Shown in pieces: positions 35,819 through 44,917 of a stretch of 64,000 bases of DNA. How positions within the stretch are numbered: position 1 is the first letter of the stretch; every line of letters starts with the position of its first letter. Source of the DNA: Dyadobacter sp. CY312 (lineage in GTDB: Bacteria > Bacteroidota > Bacteroidia > Cytophagales > Spirosomataceae); contig NZ_JAJUXG010000005.1 of assembly GCF_021390535.1 (NCBI RefSeq), positions 62,001 to 126,000 of the forward strand. The letters run 5' to 3'. The translations under genes and the position numbers were made by a program. The notes beneath the pieces were generated by a model. The model made no database searches. It worked only from the letters and a program-made list of their open reading frames with translations, and was not told the DNA's origin.

Positions 35819-37237
35819 TTAAAGAAACATCGTCATGTGAACAAAATACTCCGTTTGGGACTGCCGGATGGTCAGTTCATGTTTGCCTGCATAGAGCAAT
35901 TGCAGCCGTTGTTTTACATTTTCAAGTCCAATCCCTCCTTGAAATCGCTCCGTATCCGTTTCCCGTTTTGGGTGCAGACTGTTATAAATGTCAAAGTCCA
36001 GCCTATCCGCCTCGCAATGCAGGGAAATGGTGATCCAGGAACGATTCTGCAAACTTACGCCATGTTTAAATGCATTTTCAACAAAAGGAATTAATAACAT
36101 GGGAGCAATGGTTTGGTGATAGGGATTTTCGGGCAAATTGACTTCCACATGGATTTGATCGGAATTTACAATTCGCAGTTTTTGCAGATAAATATAGTCT
36201 TTGAGATAATCAATTTCACGAGCTACCGGAATAGCGTCAAGCGTATTTTCATGTAACATAAACCGCATCATATCTCCCAATTTCTGTATTCCTTCACTCG
36301 TGCGGTTCGCATTTTCCTGTATCGCTGTGCCATATAGCGTATTGAGCACATTAAATAGAAAGTGGGGATTGATCTGAGAACGAAGGAATTGTAAGTCGGC
36401 AGATGATTTACCCAGGTCAGTTTTTAATGATAGGAGTTCTGTTTGTTTGAGGTGTTGGGAAAAGGAAAAATGAGATGAAATCAGAGCGACTGCGAGACAG
36501 AATAAATTAATTGCGATATAACTTCCAACACTCATGTCTTGCCAGGTTGTAAGCCATAATATGTAAAAGAAAGTGAAGGCGATTAAAATTGTAGAGCTAA
36601 TAAGAAAATAATAGGTCTGTTTTTTTACTTTTCCCAAATGATAATCAGGTAAGAACTGAAATCGATTAAGAAAGTAAGTTATTCCTGCACACGGGATGGC
36701 TGAAATAAATATTGTGGCGAATTGATCCCTGATGTATCCTGTTAAAGAGCTGAGTAATATCCCAAGTAGAGTTAGCCATATTACACAGGCTACAGTCAAT
36801 TGAAAAAACATATTTTCTTTTTCCGATCGAGTGTTTGAAACGGAATTTAGAAGGCCGTATTTAAGTATGTTATAAGCCGCAAGTATTCCAGTAATCCAGA
36901 GCATTGAGGGAAACATGCTCATAAGACTGTCAGGAAAGGGAATTGTATGCTGATTTCTGATTTGGTTGGTAATCGTAAACACAGCAAGAAGCAGGACAAG
37001 GATCCCGGTAGACTGGAAAGCTATGTTGCTCCATTTTTTTAAAGGAAAATTTCTGAAAATTATAACATTGTTTATAACTAAAAATGAAAAGTATAGGCTG
37101 AGCGAGTTTAGTAGACTCGGCCATACATGAAAAATTATATATTCTGGCGTAGGACTGTAAGTACTTAGCATATTCATGTAAATGAAAAACACTAAGAACG
37201 CAGTCGCAATCCAGAATTCGAGTCGGTTTAGTTTCAT
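35819..37237 (-). CDS. LytS-type sensor histidine kinase with long membrane domain
   Basis: About 472 residues from the ATG at 37237 (MKLNRLEFWIATAFLVFF). The frame is open to 37342, but those extra 35 residues look like untranslated leader. Eight or so hydrophobic helices fill the first 290 residues. The kinase part has INPHFLFNVLNTLYGT with the phospho-acceptor His, 'MLLIPFVENAFKHGV' (N box) and 'GIGLENVKQRLQLLY' (G box). No periplasmic sensor is present. It is co-transcribed with the regulator at 35118-35801. Confidence 0.85.
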   Translation of the reverse strand: MKLNRLEFWIATAFLVFFIYMNMLSTYSPTPEYIIFHVWPSLLNSLSLYFSFLVINNVIIFRNFPLKKWSNIAFQSTGILVLLLAVFTITNQIRNQHTIPFPDSLMSMFPSMLWITGILAAYNILKYGLLNSVSNTRSEKENMFFQLTVACVIWLTLLGILLSSLTGYIRDQFATIFISAIPCAGITYFLNRFQFLPDYHLGKVKKQTYYFLISSTILIAFTFFYILWLTTWQDMSVGSYIAINLFCLAVALISSHFSFSQHLKQTELLSLKTDLGKSSADLQFLRSQINPHFLFNVLNTLYGTAIQENANRTSEGIQKLGDMMRFMLHENTLDAIPVAREIDYLKDYIYLQKLRIVNSDQIHVEVNLPENPYHQTIAPMLLIPFVENAFKHGVSLQNRSWITISLHCEADRLDFDIYNSLHPKRETDTERFQGGIGLENVKQRLQLLYAGKHELTIRQSQTEYFVHMTMFL

Positions 37238-37556
37238 TTTTGTATGTTTTTTTACAATGTTAATCTTGCCAAAAACATTAAAAAAATACCTGTGACAGAA
37301 ACCGGAAATGGTGTGACGGATTTTTCCCCGGCAATTTTTCAACCGTCCGGGATCAAGGTGAAGTCTAATTTGGATGAATATGATATTGCATTAACGAGCG
37401 TGAGTATTCGCCAAAATATTTTGCCACAAAGTCTCGAAGACACAAAGGTGTTAACATTCAATGTCAGGGTGCTTCATTAAAGCAAAAAGCCAACAGCTAT
37501 CCACTGTTGACTTTTTACTGTAAAACTCAAAACTATTAACTTAAAACTGCGAAGCG
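37238..37556. other. 319-bp gap between kinase start and SusD stop
   Basis: It contains the leader and presumed promoter of the kinase operon and the tail of the SusC/SusD operon. A 78-codon open frame on the plus strand overlaps the discarded kinase extension and has no protein-like features. Nothing else can be supported. Confidence 0.4.
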
Positions 37557-39158
37557 CTAATTCTGAACAGCAAGTGGATTATACAAAATCTCGCTTTCAG
37601 GAATTTGCAAGGTCATATTTGCAACCGGATAAACAACCTTTACCATATGATTTTGAGAGCTGTTACGATCAACCGGAATGTTCCATCGTTTGTTGTTGTA
37701 AAACTCTCGACCGCCTTCTCCCCAAAGCTCAATACGGGTCTGGAGTTGAACCATTTGCAGTGTTGTAAGTCCGGCCATGGAAGGATAAGTGTCAACGGTA
37801 AGCGGGGTGGCTCCTGTTTTGGTACGGGCTGCGAGCAATTTATTCAGCGTGGCTTTGGCTCCTGCTTCGTTGGCAAGTTGTGCCTGTGCCTCTGCTTTCA
37901 TTAAAAGCACTTCTGAGGTCCGCATGTAATAACAGGTTACAGTTCCGACTTCGTTTTTGTTCACACTGCCAATACCGTGCGTAGCAGCAAACTTCAGATT
38001 GGTGTATTTTGGTATAAAAGCAACTGTTTTGTCAACAGGGTAAGTGTAGTCGCCGAAGTCTTCTGCCATGAAATTGTCCTTGCGATAATCGTTCGCTGGC
38101 ATTTTCTCATAAAGTCTGTTGTCGATTCTTTTATACGCCCGAAATCTACCACCATTTCCTTCACCAAATGGATTGGTATAAACGTTATGAAATGTCTTCG
38201 CCTGTCCCACCGGAAAACCCAGTATTACCTCAGGGTTGGAAGCGTTGTTGAGGAAACCGTTGGATTCCGGCAAATAGATAGGATCTTTAGCAGTTCCGGT
38301 GTTGGTTCCTCCATACTGGCCCTGGCTCATCAGGCGGGGGTAGGCATCCAGAATATTATCTGCGGCTGTAACAGCCGTGTTCCAGTCACCCGTCCAGACG
38401 GAAACTTTGGCAAGCAGAAAATTAGCCACACCAAGATCAATATCCGTAATGTCGGCTGTGTGCCCTGTCTTGGAGTCGATCAGCAACTGGATTGCCATGG
38501 TGAGGTCTTTCTTTATAAACGTGTAAGTTTCCGCGGATGTAGCCCGCGGCTTGCTTGGTTGAGTAGGAGAAAACTTCTCGTACAGCATCACCCCTAGTTT
38601 GTCTTTTCCGCCTTGCAGGTAGGCATCCTGGTAATTCTCCATCAGGTAATTATAACCGTAGGCGCGTACAACGAGGCCACGTGCTTTGCAGTTCTTCAGA
38701 AACTCATTACTCCCAACGATTTCATCGGTCAGGAAATTGAGCATTTTATTGGCCTGGTTAATGCAGTTCCATGCATAATTCCAGTACACCATGTTTTTGT
38801 TGGAGGCTGTGGATGTGAAGTTGTCCATGCCGTATTCTGGTGCACCCCATAATGCACTCAATCCCAGAACATCGCCCAAAACGACATCATTTCCTTCCAG
38901 ATTTCTCATCACGTCGAGCCCCTGGTTGCTGCTGTACATATCTGCACTACCGGTACCTGCAATGCCGCCGAAGTTGAATTGCTGCGGCATGGCATTGGCC
39001 ATACTTCCCATTACGAGTTTGATGGATTCTGCATTACCGGAAGCAAGTAATTTTTGTATTTGTTCGTCGGTGATGTTGTTTGGAGGTGTGATCTCCAACT
39101 TGTCCGAACATGCGCTGAATATGGCTGTTGCCACGAGAGCTAAAATATATTTTTTCAT
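37557..39158 (-). CDS. SusD/RagB-family outer-membrane lipoprotein
   Basis: A 533-residue lipoprotein (ALVATAIFSACSDKLE, lipid Cys17). Typical TPR-like SusD segments are seen: 'MVYWNYAWNCINQANKML', 'ARGLVVRAYGYNYLMENYQDA', and 'YYMRTSEVLLMKAEAQAQL'. Toward the end are 'RIELWGEGGREFYNNKRW' and the closing 'LQIPESEILYNP'. It binds the ligand together with the SusC partner encoded 22 bases upstream (stop 39181). No catabolic enzyme follows, so the substrate cannot be named. Confidence 0.92.
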   Translation of the reverse strand: MKKYILALVATAIFSACSDKLEITPPNNITDEQIQKLLASGNAESIKLVMGSMANAMPQQFNFGGIAGTGSADMYSSNQGLDVMRNLEGNDVVLGDVLGLSALWGAPEYGMDNFTSTASNKNMVYWNYAWNCINQANKMLNFLTDEIVGSNEFLKNCKARGLVVRAYGYNYLMENYQDAYLQGGKDKLGVMLYEKFSPTQPSKPRATSAETYTFIKKDLTMAIQLLIDSKTGHTADITDIDLGVANFLLAKVSVWTGDWNTAVTAADNILDAYPRLMSQGQYGGTNTGTAKDPIYLPESNGFLNNASNPEVILGFPVGQAKTFHNVYTNPFGEGNGGRFRAYKRIDNRLYEKMPANDYRKDNFMAEDFGDYTYPVDKTVAFIPKYTNLKFAATHGIGSVNKNEVGTVTCYYMRTSEVLLMKAEAQAQLANEAGAKATLNKLLAARTKTGATPLTVDTYPSMAGLTTLQMVQLQTRIELWGEGGREFYNNKRWNIPVDRNSSQNHMVKVVYPVANMTLQIPESEILYNPLAVQN

Positions 39159-39180
39159 CTTGTGATTACTTTAAAGGTTC

Positions 39181-42100
39181 TTAGAAAGTAAGGTTAATTC
39201 CCATTGAGACCGTACTCATGTAAGGATAGCCGTAGGCGCCCACTTCAAGGCCGCCCACCAGCGACATCCGCGGATCATAACCAGAGTGTCCTGTGATCAT
39301 CGCGATGTTATCCGCCGATGCAAACACACGGAAATTGCTCGCCTTGATTCTCGACAGTAATGATGCAGGCAGGTTGTAGCCAATCGAGAGGTTTTTTATG
39401 TTCAGGTATGACGCACTGAACAGACCCATGTCCGTATACAGCCAGCTTCCGAATGTGGAGCCGTTGGTGTAAGGAGCGCCGGTTCCGTAAAATGCCATAG
39501 GGAATTTGGCATTCGGGTTTTCCGGTGTCCAGGTGTTGCCGATCAGCTCCGCAGACAGTGCGCTTCCGATACTTCCGTTGGTATAAAGGCCGTTGGCATA
39601 CTCTACACTCATGAATTTTCCACCCAGCTGATAAGCAAGAATGGCCGAGAAATCGAATTGTTTGTAGCGGAAGGAAGTTGTGAATCCACCGATCCATTTT
39701 GGCAACGCGCTACCCATTTCGTAGCGACTTGCCAGAGAATAATCTGTGGTTTTGATGTCATCACCAACCTTCGTATCTCCGAATTTTCCGGAAGTATGAT
39801 CTGCCTCTGTTACACGGTGATGAAACAATGGAAGCCCTGTTTTATTATCAACACCGCCATATTTGAAAAAATACAGGTTGTAATAGTCTTTTCCGACGCC
39901 GCGCAAATAGGCAGTTTCAGTTGTAGAACCTCCACCGTTGGCAGCCCAACCATCAACGCCCGCAGTCCAGTTACCGTTCAGCTCTTTGGAACCAATACCG
40001 GCCGGTACTTTCGTGAGGATAGTGGTGTAATGTGTTCCGTTAAGCCCGACGGTCCAGTTAATATTTTTGCTCTTGATGATGTCAACATTCACCTCCACTT
40101 CAATACCACGGTTGCGTAAACCTGCTGAGTTTTTGGTCAGTGTGCCTTGTCCCAGAGAAATCGCAATAGGTTGATTGTAAACCGAGTTGATTGTGTGTTT
40201 GTTGTACCAGTCAACAGAACCGTGAACGCGGTTAAACATCGTAAAGTCTACACCAACGTCAAAAGTTCTTGTGTTTTCCCAGCTCAGTCCGTCATTTACG
40301 AACGCTCCCTGTGTAAGGGTATATGATGCCGGTATACCCGTACCCGATGTGGCGGATGTGTAAACCGCTCCATACGACCACAACTGGTATCCTGAGTAGT
40401 TTCCAATTCCACTCTGGTTACCAATCAAGCCATAACTTGAACGTATCTTCATATCATTCAGCCATGATTTGGTACCTTTCATGAAGTTCTCGGCACTTAG
40501 TCTCCATCCACCACCGACAGACCAGAATGTTCCCCAGCGGTTGTTTGAATACTTGAATTTGGATGAACCATCACGGCGAACGGAAGCTTCCAGGTAGTAT
40601 TTTTCATCATAAATGTAACTTGCCCGACCAAAATAACTCTCCATTGCTGTTTTGATCATGTTGCCACCCGGTGCCGGGAAGGTGCCTCCGGTGTAACGTC
40701 CTACGAAATTGGCATAAGCCGGAAAGCCGTCTATCAGTCCGTATGCCGCATTGTAGTTCATGTTTTCGAGGTTGTATTCGTAGTATTCGTGACCTGCCAT
40801 TCCGGTCACCGCATGTTTTCCGTAGGTATGTCCCCAGTTCAGTAATTGCTGCGCATCCAGAATCGAGACGTTCTGATAGGTCTTTCCAAATGCCCCACCG
40901 GTTGATACATAAGGTCCCGTTCCGGAATTTCCATAGCGTGTTCTGGTTTCCGAGAATCGGTCATATGAGATGTTGGTTGTGAGACTGAAATCCTTCAAAA
41001 AGTTAAAAGTAGCATAACCTTTCAGGTTCAGGTCATTGGACGCACGGGTATCAATATCGTCGTCCAGCAGTTTGATCAGATTGGCTTCGGAGGTTGGTAT
41101 CTTTGTCAAACCCAGTGGAGAGTAGGTATCTCCTGCTTTCACATGAACCATGTCTGATCCATCCGGATTCTTCTTGATGTTCCCTTTATCATCCCTGGCA
41201 AACAAAGAAATCAAAGGACTCTGTCCATTGATCCAGCGGAATACGTTTGCCGTTGTTGAACCCGGGTTTCGTCCAAACCGTGTTGCGGGCGATTGGGTGT
41301 TTCTATTGGTATACCCAATGTTTGCGCCCACTTTCAGCCAATCATACAATTGTGCATTCACGTTGGAACGTACATTGTAACGTGCAAATTTGGAACCACG
41401 GATATATGACGGATCTTCCAGATAACCCAATGAAGTGAAGTAATCAATCTTATCTGTTCCTCCGCTGGCTGTCAGGTTGTATTCCTGGCGCAGCTTTTTT
41501 TCCAGAAAGAAATCGTCATAACTTCCCGCAGGGTATAGCTCTCTCGCATTCGGGTTTAGCTTTCCGTCAGGGTTCACCAGATACGCTCCCGACATGGTCG
41601 CACTTGCCGATACACCGCTTCCTGTGGTGGTGTATACCGCTCCCGGAACGTCATATAACATCCAGTTACCAAGCAAATTGGATTGAAAGTTTGTGGTAGA
41701 TCCGGTATAATCAAACAAATGTGCACTCGCAAACTGGGCCGCTGCATCATGTGACATATTCGGGTTTTGCAGGTTGGTGCTGGAAGTATTATTGGTAGAA
41801 GGCGTACCCGCTACACCATAACGAACCGAGTTGTATATCGCCTGCCAGGCGTATTCGTATATGTCTTTGGAATTGGTGATTTTGTCAAATTTAAGAGCAC
41901 CGGCATAATTCACTCCCCAGCGTCCTTCAAACCCTATCCTTGCCTTGCCTTTTGTGCCTCTTTTGGTGGTTACCAGCACCACACCATTAGCACCCCTTGA
42001 CCCATATACGGCAGTGGAGGCGGCGTCTTTCAGCACACTGATGCTCGCAATGTCTTTGGGACTGATGGAAGATAGTGCGTTCTCATGTTCTGCCGGCACG

Positions 42101-42654
42101 CCGTCAATTACAATAAGTGCGTTTGAACTGTTTTGGCTCGTAGATCCTGCACCTCTCAGCCTTATTCCCATATCCAGACCGGGCTGACCGTCCACTGCTG
42201 AAACCTGTAATCCTGGCACTACACCTTCGAGCGCCCTGGTTACTGTGGAGTTGGCCTGTACAGCAATGGTTTTGGAATCTACCGTGCTTACTGCGCCCGT
42301 AAGGTCTTTTTTCTTGCTGGTTCCATAAGCAACTACCACAACTTCATCCAGTTGCTTGTCGTCCGCCGCCATGGTTACATTAAATATCCTCTTACTACCT
42401 GTAGTCATTTCCTGCGAAGCATAACCTACGAATGAAAAAACCAGAATTGAATTGTTGCCAGGGACATTGGGAATTTCAAAATTTCCATCCTGGTTGGTTG
42501 TGGTGCCCGTAGTGGTTCCTTTCACAACTATACTAACACCCGGCAGAGAGCCGCCGTTTACATCGGTAACTTTCCCGGAAACAGGGATTTGCGCATATGC
42601 TCCCAGGCTAAGCAGCATACAACACAGAAGGAACAATGGTATTTTTCTTTTCAT
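39181..42654 (-). CDS. SusC/RagA-family TonB-linked outer-membrane protein
   Basis: An 1157-residue receptor, long even for this family. It has a signal peptide (LFLLCCMLLSLGAYAQ), a carboxypeptidase-like domain (GKVTDVNGGSLPGVSIVVKG), the TonB-box-like 'LDEVVVVAYGTSKKKDLTG', the plug with 'PGLDMGIRLRGAGST', 'ALIVIDGVP' and 'VLKDAASTAVYGSRGANG', and a barrel ending in MGINLTF. It forms the transport channel of a SusCD pair with the SusD gene downstream. No anti-sigma or sigma gene is close. Confidence 0.93.
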   Translation of the reverse strand: MKRKIPLFLLCCMLLSLGAYAQIPVSGKVTDVNGGSLPGVSIVVKGTTTGTTTNQDGNFEIPNVPGNNSILVFSFVGYASQEMTTGSKRIFNVTMAADDKQLDEVVVVAYGTSKKKDLTGAVSTVDSKTIAVQANSTVTRALEGVVPGLQVSAVDGQPGLDMGIRLRGAGSTSQNSSNALIVIDGVPAEHENALSSISPKDIASISVLKDAASTAVYGSRGANGVVLVTTKRGTKGKARIGFEGRWGVNYAGALKFDKITNSKDIYEYAWQAIYNSVRYGVAGTPSTNNTSSTNLQNPNMSHDAAAQFASAHLFDYTGSTTNFQSNLLGNWMLYDVPGAVYTTTGSGVSASATMSGAYLVNPDGKLNPNARELYPAGSYDDFFLEKKLRQEYNLTASGGTDKIDYFTSLGYLEDPSYIRGSKFARYNVRSNVNAQLYDWLKVGANIGYTNRNTQSPATRFGRNPGSTTANVFRWINGQSPLISLFARDDKGNIKKNPDGSDMVHVKAGDTYSPLGLTKIPTSEANLIKLLDDDIDTRASNDLNLKGYATFNFLKDFSLTTNISYDRFSETRTRYGNSGTGPYVSTGGAFGKTYQNVSILDAQQLLNWGHTYGKHAVTGMAGHEYYEYNLENMNYNAAYGLIDGFPAYANFVGRYTGGTFPAPGGNMIKTAMESYFGRASYIYDEKYYLEASVRRDGSSKFKYSNNRWGTFWSVGGGWRLSAENFMKGTKSWLNDMKIRSSYGLIGNQSGIGNYSGYQLWSYGAVYTSATSGTGIPASYTLTQGAFVNDGLSWENTRTFDVGVDFTMFNRVHGSVDWYNKHTINSVYNQPIAISLGQGTLTKNSAGLRNRGIEVEVNVDIIKSKNINWTVGLNGTHYTTILTKVPAGIGSKELNGNWTAGVDGWAANGGGSTTETAYLRGVGKDYYNLYFFKYGGVDNKTGLPLFHHRVTEADHTSGKFGDTKVGDDIKTTDYSLASRYEMGSALPKWIGGFTTSFRYKQFDFSAILAYQLGGKFMSVEYANGLYTNGSIGSALSAELIGNTWTPENPNAKFPMAFYGTGAPYTNGSTFGSWLYTDMGLFSASYLNIKNLSIGYNLPASLLSRIKASNFRVFASADNIAMITGHSGYDPRMSLVGGLEVGAYGYPYMSTVSMGINLTF

Positions 42655-43331
42655 GGTAATCGAATTTTAAAGGTAGGTGGATATTGATAAAAAAGTGAGG
42701 GAACGTACCCGCTTTTGCAGCGAGGTTCGCAAGGTGAACAAAGGTTTGATCTCTACATGGCGTGGCGTCTGTTTAAGGTGAATGGTTTAACAGAAACTGT
42801 GTGTGTCAGGAATTACGGTCTTTTTATAAATATCTTTAAATGAGTAGTTTATGTTTCCGGTAGCGTTAACGGAAATAAAGCCGGATATAACGTTTTCTGG
42901 GGTGTCGAATTAACCTTGGTAAACGATTAGCTTGCTGAACAGGCACGCTTAAAAAGAGCAGATCAGATGCGATAGAGATCACTGACGGTTCGTGGTAATT
43001 CATGAGCTGGCAGGGTTATATATGTAACTGTTTTGTTAATAAAGTAGAGAAGAAAATTGACTATCGTTTCTAATTGCCAATTGAAAAATTATCGCTACTT
43101 ACTTTTTAAATACCACTTTCTGAGGAAAATGGGCCTTTATAAACTTTTTTTATAATCTATTCAGGATAATGTTGCTGGATCGAAAATACTTGAGTCAAAG
43201 CAGCAAAGTGCAAACGCGGTTTTAATGTAGAAAAAATATTTGAAAATCTGTACCGTATCAGAGTTTTTTTGATGAACGGAAAAGGGGAGGTGGTTTACGG
43301 TGTGGAAGAGGAAGTTTGTAAGGACGTCGTT
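42655..43331. other. 677-bp gap upstream of the SusC gene
   Basis: It must hold the promoter and a long leader of the minus-strand SusC gene, but no TTG/TAnnTTTG pair stands out. I looked on the minus strand for a Cys-rich leader peptide like those at 47685 and 63154 and did not find one. No gene or terminator is supported. Confidence 0.4.
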
Positions 43332-43769
43332 TCAATCCACTACAGCATCCTTCAAAATGTAATTCAAATGCTCCACATCGGTGGGGTTAAGGTAAAGTCT
43401 GCCTCTAACAATTCTTACGTCATCTGTTTTGAAACGCTGCTTTTTGTTCCGCAGCTGCAATTCTATAATCGATTCTGGTCCTGCACCTCCGCAGAAAAAA
43501 CACATGGTCATAGGTTGGGCAGAGATCACATAAATGTTGTTTTCTTCATCCACCGGAATCATATAACCTTTGATCTGAATCTCTTTTCCACGCAGCGCAG
43601 TCACCGACGGTCCAAAAGTTGGATAAAGGAAGTACATGCTCAGCTCATTGTTCAGCTTTCTGGTGAACTCTACATCGGTGAGCCGTTTCCAGTTAATTGC
43701 AATGGGAGAAACTTCTGATGCTGCCAGCGTTCCCGAAAGTACCAGCAAGGCAAGTGTAATTGTTTTCAT
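43332..43769 (-). CDS. DUF3299-like exported protein of a metal locus
   Basis: A 145-residue protein with a short signal peptide (MKTITLALLVLSGTLAASE). 'GKEIQIKGYMIPVDEENNIYVIS' followed by 'QPMTMCFFCGGAGPESIIEL' is the core of DUF3299-type proteins, with conserved Cys pairs able to bind a metal. As I recall, a DUF3299 protein belongs to the zinc-responsive PA4063-PA4066 cluster of Pseudomonas, which also includes a His-rich exported protein. Here such a His-rich lipoprotein is encoded just upstream (10-base gap). No ABC transporter genes accompany it. Confidence 0.65.
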   Translation of the reverse strand: MKTITLALLVLSGTLAASEVSPIAINWKRLTDVEFTRKLNNELSMYFLYPTFGPSVTALRGKEIQIKGYMIPVDEENNIYVISAQPMTMCFFCGGAGPESIIELQLRNKKQRFKTDDVRIVRGRLYLNPTDVEHLNYILKDAVVD

Positions 43770-43779
43770 TTTAAAAGTT

Positions 43780-44184
43780 CTATTGAGCCTGGCTCAGGTT
43801 CTTCAAAGCGCCTTCCAACTCCTGTATTGCTTCTTTTCCGTTTTTCTGATATTCCAGCATTGATTCTTCGGTCATGGCCGGTGCTGCTTTGTGCTCATGA
43901 TGGGCACCATGGCTGTGCGCGTGCTCAAAGCCCGGAACCTCTACCAAGCCGGTTTCCCAGAGTTCTATAAGGTTGTGCAGGCTGTCGAGCGTTTTTAAAC
44001 GTGAAAGATCCTTTTCTTTTGCCAACATCAGGTTGAGTTTCTTTTCAAGATTTTCATGAATTTCAACCGATTCAAGATGCAGCTGATTGGCTTCTGCGAG
44101 CAGTTCACTCTTTTCAGAATTGCCGGAACAGGCTTGCAGCATAGCGAAGAAGGAAAGGAGTAAAAGGCTTTGAATTGTTTTCAT
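43780..44184 (-). CDS. His-rich lipoprotein, putative metal binder
   Basis: A 134-residue lipoprotein (LLLLSFFAMLQACSGN, lipid Cys19). The middle is helical, and a segment HAHSHGAHHEH near residue 90 is a clear His cluster for Zn, Cu or Ni. Start at 44184 places the promoter within the 80-base divergent region that carries the 33-bp palindrome (44196-44228). It is the first gene of a two-gene unit with the DUF3299-like protein. Confidence 0.7.
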   Translation of the reverse strand: MKTIQSLLLLSFFAMLQACSGNSEKSELLAEANQLHLESVEIHENLEKKLNLMLAKEKDLSRLKTLDSLHNLIELWETGLVEVPGFEHAHSHGAHHEHKAAPAMTEESMLEYQKNGKEAIQELEGALKNLSQAQ

Positions 44185-44195
44185 TACGGATGAAC

Positions 44196-44228
44196 TTGTT
44201 TATTTGCAACAATGTTGCAAATAAACAA
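44196..44228. promoter_or_regulatory. 33-bp perfect palindrome, candidate metalloregulator operator
   Basis: The sequence is perfectly self-complementary over 33 bases with a single central A at 44212. The core is TTTGCAACAATGTTGCAAA (44203-44221), and the symmetry extends outward as GTTTA/TAAAC and one more base pair. It lies in the 80-base region between the divergent starts of the His-rich lipoprotein (44184) and the MerC-like protein (44264), so one repressor dimer could control both. The size and shape suit a Fur/Zur-type site; the exact regulator is inferred, not known. Confidence 0.7.
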
Positions 44229-44263
44229 AAAATGATTGAGCCACAGAAATTTTTATTGAGTAT

Positions 44264-44824
44264 ATGACCTTTAAATCTGTTTATTCGTTGCCTATTTCTT
44301 TATTTTTCAGTGTGTTACATATTGGATGCTGCATATTGCCTTTGTTCTCTGCCGCGGCCGGTACTTTGCCATACTTTAACATATTTACTCGTTACAAATC
44401 CATTTTTACGGTTATACAGCTTTTGTTGCTGGTGTATTTGTTTACCGTTCTGGCAAAATATTACATGGGCAAGAAATCTTTTCACAATCAGACCGAGCGT
44501 ATAGTCATGCACCTCAGTTTGGTTATCGTCGTGGTTGGTTTGTTCATTGGTTACTTCGAACCTTTCAAATCCGAAAATCAGCGGATTGCGGAGCAACAGT
44601 TTGCTTTTTTCAAAAACCACCGTAGGTTGGAAATTACCTTTCTGAATGAGTACGATCCGAACAGATTGGAGCAGGAAGTTAGAGCGATATCGGGCGTGAA
44701 GCCGGGAAGGGTCACAGCCGAACCGACCTCCGTAGTGCTCACTTATCGGAGTGACCAAACGACGAGGAAAGTCATTTTGGAACATCTGGAAAGTAAAGGC
44801 TACAAGGTTCAGGAAAAGCAATAA
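44264..44824 (+). CDS. MerC-like membrane protein with C-terminal HMA-like domain
   Basis: A 186-residue protein. Near the start a membrane helix carries a Cys pair (LHIGCCILPLFSAAAG, Cys22-Cys23), typical of MerC-type metal transporters. Two to three more helices follow, to about residue 105. The soluble end ('RRLEITFLNEYDPNRLEQEV' to 'VILEHLESKGYKV') has the beta-alpha-beta pattern of a heavy-metal-associated domain but lacks the CxxC. It probably moves or senses a soft or divalent metal. Divergent from the His-rich lipoprotein across a shared operator. Confidence 0.65.
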   Translation: MTFKSVYSLPISLFFSVLHIGCCILPLFSAAAGTLPYFNIFTRYKSIFTVIQLLLLVYLFTVLAKYYMGKKSFHNQTERIVMHLSLVIVVVGLFIGYFEPFKSENQRIAEQQFAFFKNHRRLEITFLNEYDPNRLEQEVRAISGVKPGRVTAEPTSVVLTYRSDQTTRKVILEHLESKGYKVQEKQ

Positions 44825-44846
44825 CATTCATTTTTGATAAAAATGC

Positions 44847-44876
44847 TTGCTTTCATATTTTCCTTGTTTACCTTTA
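44847..44876 (+). promoter_or_regulatory. Promoter of the PIG-L gene
   Basis: TTG (44847-44849), 19 bases, then TACCTTTA (44869-44876), a one-base variant of TAnnTTTG. It is immediately followed, after 10 bases, by the operator at 44887-44903 and by the ATG at 44918. Confidence 0.5.
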
Positions 44877-44886
44877 CATTATATAA

Positions 44887-44903
44887 TCTATATATTTAGT
44901 AGA
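44887..44903. promoter_or_regulatory. 17-bp dyad operator copy 1 (TCTATATATTTAGTAGA)
   Basis: TCTA and TAGA arms with a 9-base spacer; the dyad extends outward here as TAATCTA/TAGATTA (7-base arms). It matches the copies at 47631 and 63084 under the pattern TCTAT-N3-TT-N-A-N-TAGA and overlaps the expected transcript start of the PIG-L gene. Confidence 0.6.
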
Positions 44904-44917
44904 TTAAGTTAAAACCA

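Noticed and set aside
37238..37342. 35-residue N-terminal extension of the second histidine kinase
   Set aside because: The extension is polar and unlike family members, and MKLNRLEFW at 37237 starts directly at the first membrane helix.
42655..43331. Search for a Cys-rich leader before the minus-strand SusC gene
   Set aside because: No short frame with a Cys run was found, so the leader is not general to SusC genes here.
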